Source: DASVRZ01 sp038228695 (GTDB taxonomy: Bacteria > Verrucomicrobiota > Verrucomicrobiia > Chthoniobacterales > DASVRZ01). Taken from it: a stretch of 64,000 nt of DNA. A model generated the notes under the pieces. The model was not told where the DNA came from and searched no databases. It worked only from the letters and a program-made list of their open reading frames with translations. Below are positions 60,678 to 64,000 of this stretch, one piece after another; the stretch's first letter is position 1; each line of letters starts with the position of its first letter. The translations under genes and the position numbers were made by a program. The DNA lies in the NCBI GenBank assembly GCA_038228695.1, contig JBBRPA010000006.1:1-64000 (forward strand), read 5' to 3'.

Positions 60678-61424
60678 ATGAGTTCCTATCTCGACACCGC
60701 ACGTAACGCCGCCCTAGAAGCTGGGAAGTTTCTCCGCAAACACTTCGGCACCGAATTGAATGTTAACGCCTTGGAAAAACACGACATCAAACTCGCACTC
60801 GACGTTGAAACTCAGGAACTAATCACGCGCCATTTGCTCACCGCCTTTCCAGACCACGCGCTTTACGGCGAGGAAGGTATCGCGGGAAACTCTGCGAGCG
60901 ACTTCCAGTGGATCGTCGATCCGATTGACGGAACGGTGAATTATTTCTACGGCATCCCGCACTTTTGCATTTCGATCGCCTTGCGGGAGAAGGAAACCCT
61001 TCTCGTTGGCGTCATTTACGATCCGATGCGCGACGAACTTTGGGCGGTTGAGCGCGGATCGGAAGCCACGCTCAACGGAAATCCGATCCACGTTAGCCCG
61101 CGCACCGAACTTTCCGAGGCCATTCTCTCCGTCGGCTTCTCGAAGACCGGCACCACAATCAACGCCGGCCTGCCGATGCTTGAAAAAATGGTCCACCGCG
61201 CGCGCAAATGTCGCCTGATGGGAAGCGCGGCGCTCGACATGGCCTATATTAGCTGCGGCCGACTCGATGCCTACATCGAACAAGGCATTAGTCTCTGGGA
61301 TGTTGCCGCCGGCATGCTCCTTGTCGAAACCGCAGGTGGAAAAATCGAGATGTATCCGCGACCCGAAAACAAAGATAAATATTCCATCGTCGCGTCCAAC
61401 GGTCTCCTCGATCTCAGCGTCTAA
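60678..61424 (+). CDS. suhB: Inositol monophosphatase family protein
   Basis: 248 residues with all metal-binding motifs: 'YGEEGIAG', 'WIVDPIDGTVNYFYGIPHF' and 'GISLWDVAAGMLLVETAGG'. SuhB-type enzymes dephosphorylate myo-inositol-1-phosphate and related phosphates; some also act in rRNA maturation. Gene name by family only. Start at 60678 follows a short leader; ruvB follows 58 bp downstream. Confidence 0.88.
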   Translation: MSSYLDTARNAALEAGKFLRKHFGTELNVNALEKHDIKLALDVETQELITRHLLTAFPDHALYGEEGIAGNSASDFQWIVDPIDGTVNYFYGIPHFCISIALREKETLLVGVIYDPMRDELWAVERGSEATLNGNPIHVSPRTELSEAILSVGFSKTGTTINAGLPMLEKMVHRARKCRLMGSAALDMAYISCGRLDAYIEQGISLWDVAAGMLLVETAGGKIEMYPRPENKDKYSIVASNGLLDLSV

Positions 61425-61482
61425 GCCACCCTCATAAAAACAGGCGTGCGCTTCGGGCAACCGACAGTCTATATTTTTTCTC

Positions 61483-62487
61483 ATGTCAGGCAATACCACG
61501 GCACCCGACCCGGAGTTTGATCGCTCGCTCCGCCCACCGGAGTTTGCCGATTTCGGCGGACAAACGAAGGTCTGCGAACGGCTAGAACTAATGGTCGCTG
61601 CCGCCCTGCAACGCGGCGATGTACTCGATCACATTCTTCTGAGCGGCCCGCCCGGTCTCGGAAAAACCACCCTCGCTCACATCCTCGCCACTGCGATGGG
61701 TGGCAATATCAAAAACACCAGCGGTCCGATGATCGAAAAAGCGGGCGACCTCGCCGGATTACTAACTACTCTCGAGCGTGGCGACGTCCTTTTCATCGAC
61801 GAGATTCATCGTCTCCAACCCACCATCGAGGAATATCTCTATCCTGCGATGGAGGATTTCAAACTCGACATCCTCATCGACCAAGGGCCGAGCGCCCGCA
61901 GCGTTCGGCTTAACCTGCCGCAATTCACTCTCATCGGCGCCACGACGCGCGCGGGAATGATTAGCTCGCCGCTCCGCTCAAGATTCGGAATCAACCCACG
62001 CCTCGATTATTATTCCGCCGAAGAACTTCAACGCATCGTGCTGCGCAGCGCCCGGTTACTCGCTCTCCAAATCGACGACGCCGGTGCACTCGAAATCGCC
62101 GCGCGCTCCCGAGGAACCCCGCGCATCGCGAACAATCTGCTGCGTTGGGTGCGCGACTACGCGCAAGTCCGGGCCAACTCGCAAATCAACCGCGACGTCG
62201 CCGGAAAAGCGCTCACCATGCTCGAGATCGATGCCGACGGCTTCGACGAAATGGACAAACGCATCCTCGAAGCGCTGATTGTGAAATTCCAGGGCGGACC
62301 CGTCGGAATCAACTCACTCGCTGTCTCCGTAGGCGAAGACGCAGGGACGATCGAAGATGTGAACGAGCCTTACCTAATCATGCAGGGCTACGTAAAGCGA
62401 ACCGCCCAAGGACGGGTGGCGATGCCGGCGGCGTATGAGAAACTTGGGTTCCCGCAACCGCGCAAAGCAGGCGATCTTTTCGACTAA
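61483..62487 (+). CDS. ruvB: Holliday junction branch-migration ATPase
   Basis: 334 residues, normal for RuvB. It has 'LRPPEFADFGGQTKVCERL', Walker A 'LLSGPPGLGKTTLAHIL', Walker B 'DVLFIDEIHRLQPTIEEYLYPAMEDF', sensor 'TLIGATTRAGMISSPLRSRFG' with the arginine finger, and the winged-helix DNA-binding end 'EPYLIMQGYVKRTAQGRV'. It works with RuvA and RuvC, neither of which is adjacent. The gene is followed by a terminator-like hairpin that also serves the convergent H1-like gene. Confidence 0.96.
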   Translation: MSGNTTAPDPEFDRSLRPPEFADFGGQTKVCERLELMVAAALQRGDVLDHILLSGPPGLGKTTLAHILATAMGGNIKNTSGPMIEKAGDLAGLLTTLERGDVLFIDEIHRLQPTIEEYLYPAMEDFKLDILIDQGPSARSVRLNLPQFTLIGATTRAGMISSPLRSRFGINPRLDYYSAEELQRIVLRSARLLALQIDDAGALEIAARSRGTPRIANNLLRWVRDYAQVRANSQINRDVAGKALTMLEIDADGFDEMDKRILEALIVKFQGGPVGINSLAVSVGEDAGTIEDVNEPYLIMQGYVKRTAQGRVAMPAAYEKLGFPQPRKAGDLFD

Positions 62488-62526
62488 CTCGCTTTTTTCC
62501 TTCTCTCGACCGCTCACTCTTCCGGG

Positions 62527-62563
62527 AAAAACAAAATGGGAGGTGGTTTTCACCACCTCCCAT
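62527..62563 (-). terminator. Rho-independent terminator of the H1-like gene
   Basis: 11-bp perfect stem (ATGGGAGGTGG at 62536-62546, complement at 62553-62563), loop TTTTCA. On the minus strand it is followed by TTTTGTTTTTC (62526-62536 complement), fitting termination after the gene ending at 62584. Confidence 0.85.
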
Positions 62564-62583
62564 CTGTTAGAACTCAGTCGAAG

Positions 62584-62787
62584 TTATTTTTTCTTCGCGG
62601 TCGCTTTTTTAGCTACAACTTTCTTGGGTGCAGCTTTCTTGGCAGGAGCTTTTTTGGCTACGACCTTTTTAGCAGGAGCTTTTTTAGCAGGCGCTTTCTT
62701 GGCGACGGGCTTTTTCGCAGCGAGTTTTTTCGGTGCGGCCTTTTTCGCAGGCGCAGCTTTTTTGGCTGGGGCTTTCTTAATTGGCAT
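62584..62787 (-). CDS. Histone H1-like Lys/Ala/Pro-rich protein
   Basis: 67 residues built almost only of Lys, Ala, Pro and Val in repeated 'APAKKA' / 'VAKKAPAKK' blocks. This is the H1/Hc1-like C-terminal-tail type found as small nucleoid proteins in Chlamydiae and Verrucomicrobia, and would bind DNA by charge. The repeats also make the DNA internally repetitive. A strong terminator follows, and the AT-rich 180 bp upstream (62790-62965) probably carries the promoter. Confidence 0.85.
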   Translation of the reverse strand: MPIKKAPAKKAAPAKKAAPKKLAAKKPVAKKAPAKKAPAKKVVAKKAPAKKAAPKKVVAKKATAKKK

Positions 62788-62964
62788 CCAGAATCCCCCC
62801 TTTCCATCCGCAGTGGCGGGCGAGACAAATTGTTTGTGATGAAATAAACATCAGATACGTCAGCTAGTAGATATATTTTCGCAATGAGTCAACAAATTAT
62901 TTTTAGCTAGTACGAAAATATTTTTCCCGAACGAGTTGCGCGGAACCGATTTTCCTAACATCAC

Positions 62965-62988
62965 CAAAACCGGAAAGCGCTTTCCGGT
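62965..62988 (-). terminator. Rho-independent terminator downstream of coaC
   Basis: Perfect 10-bp palindromic stem (arms ACCGGAAAGC / GCTTTCCGGT, 62969-62988) followed on the minus strand by TTTTGG. It begins 13 bp past the coaC stop. Confidence 0.7.
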
Positions 62989-63001
62989 AAGACTCCGAGT
63001 G

Positions 63002-63547
63002 TTAGCTTTTTTTCGACGCGAGCAACGCTTCCGCTGCCTCTGCGATCTCTGCCACTGGCCAGAGTCGGCCAATACCCTCGTAGCCGCATGCTAACATTCC
63101 CGCTTCGGGTCCGATGAACTGCGCGCCGCGCGATGCCAGCGTGGCGACATTCGTTTGCGTTGCCGCGTGCTGCCACATTTTTCCATTCATCGCCGGAGCG
63201 ATGAGTAGTGGAGCGAGTGTGGCAAGCGCGATTGAAGTCAGCGCGTCCCCTGCAAGTCCGCAGGCGAGTTGCGCGATTACATCCGCCGTCGCAGGAGCGA
63301 TGACGAGTAGGTCCGCCGCATCTGCCAGTTCGATGTGGCCCGGCCGCGAGCTGTCGCGCTCGTCCCACACACTCGTGACCACCGGCTGCCGGGTAAGCGT
63401 TTGCAAGGTCAGCGGCGTGATGAATTGAACCGCGCCAGCCGTCATCACCGCCGTAACGCAGTGACCGCGCTTGGTTAGCAGGCTGGCAAGTTCCGCTGCT
63501 TTGTAGGCCGCGATTGAACCCGTAATGCCGAGGAGAATGTTTGCCAT
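63002..63547 (-). CDS. coaC: Phosphopantothenoylcysteine decarboxylase (stand-alone CoaC-type flavoprotein)
   Basis: 181 residues: the HFCD flavoprotein domain alone, without the CoaB synthetase half usually fused in bacteria. Marks: 'LLGITGSIAAYKAAELASLL' (FMN), 'HIELADAADLLVIAPATAD' (active-site His), 'PAMNGKMWQH' and the substrate-loop Cys in 'MLACGYEGIGRL'. It decarboxylates 4'-phosphopantothenoyl-cysteine in coenzyme A synthesis. The stand-alone form suggests coaB is elsewhere. It follows gmk by 13 bp on the same strand. Confidence 0.88.
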   Translation of the reverse strand: MANILLGITGSIAAYKAAELASLLTKRGHCVTAVMTAGAVQFITPLTLQTLTRQPVVTSVWDERDSSRPGHIELADAADLLVIAPATADVIAQLACGLAGDALTSIALATLAPLLIAPAMNGKMWQHAATQTNVATLASRGAQFIGPEAGMLACGYEGIGRLWPVAEIAEAAEALLASKKS

Positions 63548-63560
63548 GGTCGTCAGGGAG

Positions 63561-64000
63561 TCAGATATGGACCAGATCCTTCATCCGCCGGCTCAGGTAA
63601 CGCTCGGCGCGCATGATCGCACGAAATTTCTGGAGGTCCTCTTCGGTTGAGCCGGAGATGATGGTGTAACGAAAATCGCGCCACCGCTTCATCTCGCGAG
63701 CAGCATTGGCGAGGCGAACCTCGATTTGCTCTGCCGTTTCGGTTCCGCGCTTGGTCAGTCTGCGTCGTAACTCTTCCAAACTGGGCGGCATAATAAAAAC
63801 ATCCGCGATCGCTTCCTGAATGTAGGCGTCGGGAAAGGCGCGAATTTTCGCCACGCCCTGGATGTCGATGTCGATTAGCACATCGATCCCATCCTCGAGA
63901 TGGCTAATCACGGTCGAGCGCAGCGTGCCATAGTAGTTCCCGTGCACGTTGGCATATTCCAGAAACTCCCCAGCGTCGATCCGCTTGCGAAATTCGTCCT
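63561..64000 (-). CDS. gmk: Guanylate kinase, partial (5' end outside window)
   Basis: The C-terminal ~146 residues of Gmk, GMP to GDP kinase. Visible are 'EFLEYANVHGNYYGTLRS' (GMP-binding), 'VLIDIDIQGVAKIR', 'VFIMPPSLEELRRRLTKRGTET' (lid) and 'RLANAAREMKRW'. The frame continues unbroken to base 64000, so the P-loop and start lie outside the window. Followed 13 bp later by coaC; no rpoZ follows, unlike in many bacteria. Confidence 0.92.
   Translation of the reverse strand, partial: DEFRKRIDAGEFLEYANVHGNYYGTLRSTVISHLEDGIDVLIDIDIQGVAKIRAFPDAYIQEAIADVFIMPPSLEELRRRLTKRGTETAEQIEVRLANAAREMKRWRDFRYTIISGSTEEDLQKFRAIMRAERYLSRRMKDLVHI

Overview
The window is about 58% GC by eye and reads as a bacterial chromosome, most likely a member of the Verrucomicrobiota (Spartobacteria/Chthoniobacterales-like). 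The pointers are a PEP-CTERM protein, the 'DNPDGDGNSNLLEY' type-3 thrombospondin-like motif in large secreted proteins, a VKOR-thioredoxin fusion, a Bacteroides-type Fkp, an H1-like Lys/Ala protein, 10-bp intergenic repeats of the 'NGHEWTR' type, and housekeeping genes scattered rather than in proteobacterial operons. This placement is inference; no rRNA is present.

Layout. 1-6.2 kb: 3' part of a huge repetitive adhesin-like gene, then a translationally coupled chain of two related exported proteins (one PEP-CTERM) and a VKOR-thioredoxin disulfide oxidase. 6.2-14.2 kb: DMT permease, RRM protein, miaA, a DUF318/DUF1980 pair, a heme lipoprotein with a beta-barrel-like protein, and a metal ABC transporter without a binding protein. 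14.4-24 kb: glnB behind a canonical sigma-54 promoter, hisD-gltX-aroE, two minus-strand glycan-related genes (one a glycoside hydrolase/GT2 fusion), trmL and queA. 24-31.6 kb: M24 peptidase-ubiX-acyltransferase, a TA-flanked 169-bp MITE-like element plus a solo end of the same family, HAD, DoxX, tRNA-Phe, a pair of HtrA-like proteins of which one has a degenerate triad, and tRNA-Pro. 31.7-44.4 kb: maeB, HAD phosphatase, DegT aminotransferase, an AbrB/PIN toxin-antitoxin module with palindromes upstream, a cyclase/NB-ARC/TPR regulator, and a purine-salvage operon (deaminase, nucleosidase, permease). 44.7-49 kb: a compact cluster of five exported or membrane proteins of unknown function. 49-56.7 kb: polyamine transporter genes potC-potD-potB without potA, fkp, fabG and an SPFH protein ending in a helix-turn-helix domain. 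56.8-64 kb: a PH-like membrane protein, ExeA-like and MinD-like ATPases divergent from two zinc-ribbon proteins, inositol monophosphatase, ruvB, the H1-like protein, coaC and a partial gmk.

Genes are densely packed: 4-bp ATGA/GTGA and TGATG overlaps are common, and several convergent pairs overlap at their 3' ends (27, 81, 28 and 4 bp). The best candidates for undescribed biology are the 44.7-49 kb membrane cluster, the SPFH-HTH fusion, the GH-GT2 fusion, the exported-protein/VKOR chain, the degenerate/active HtrA pair and the MinD/ExeA/zinc-ribbon locus.
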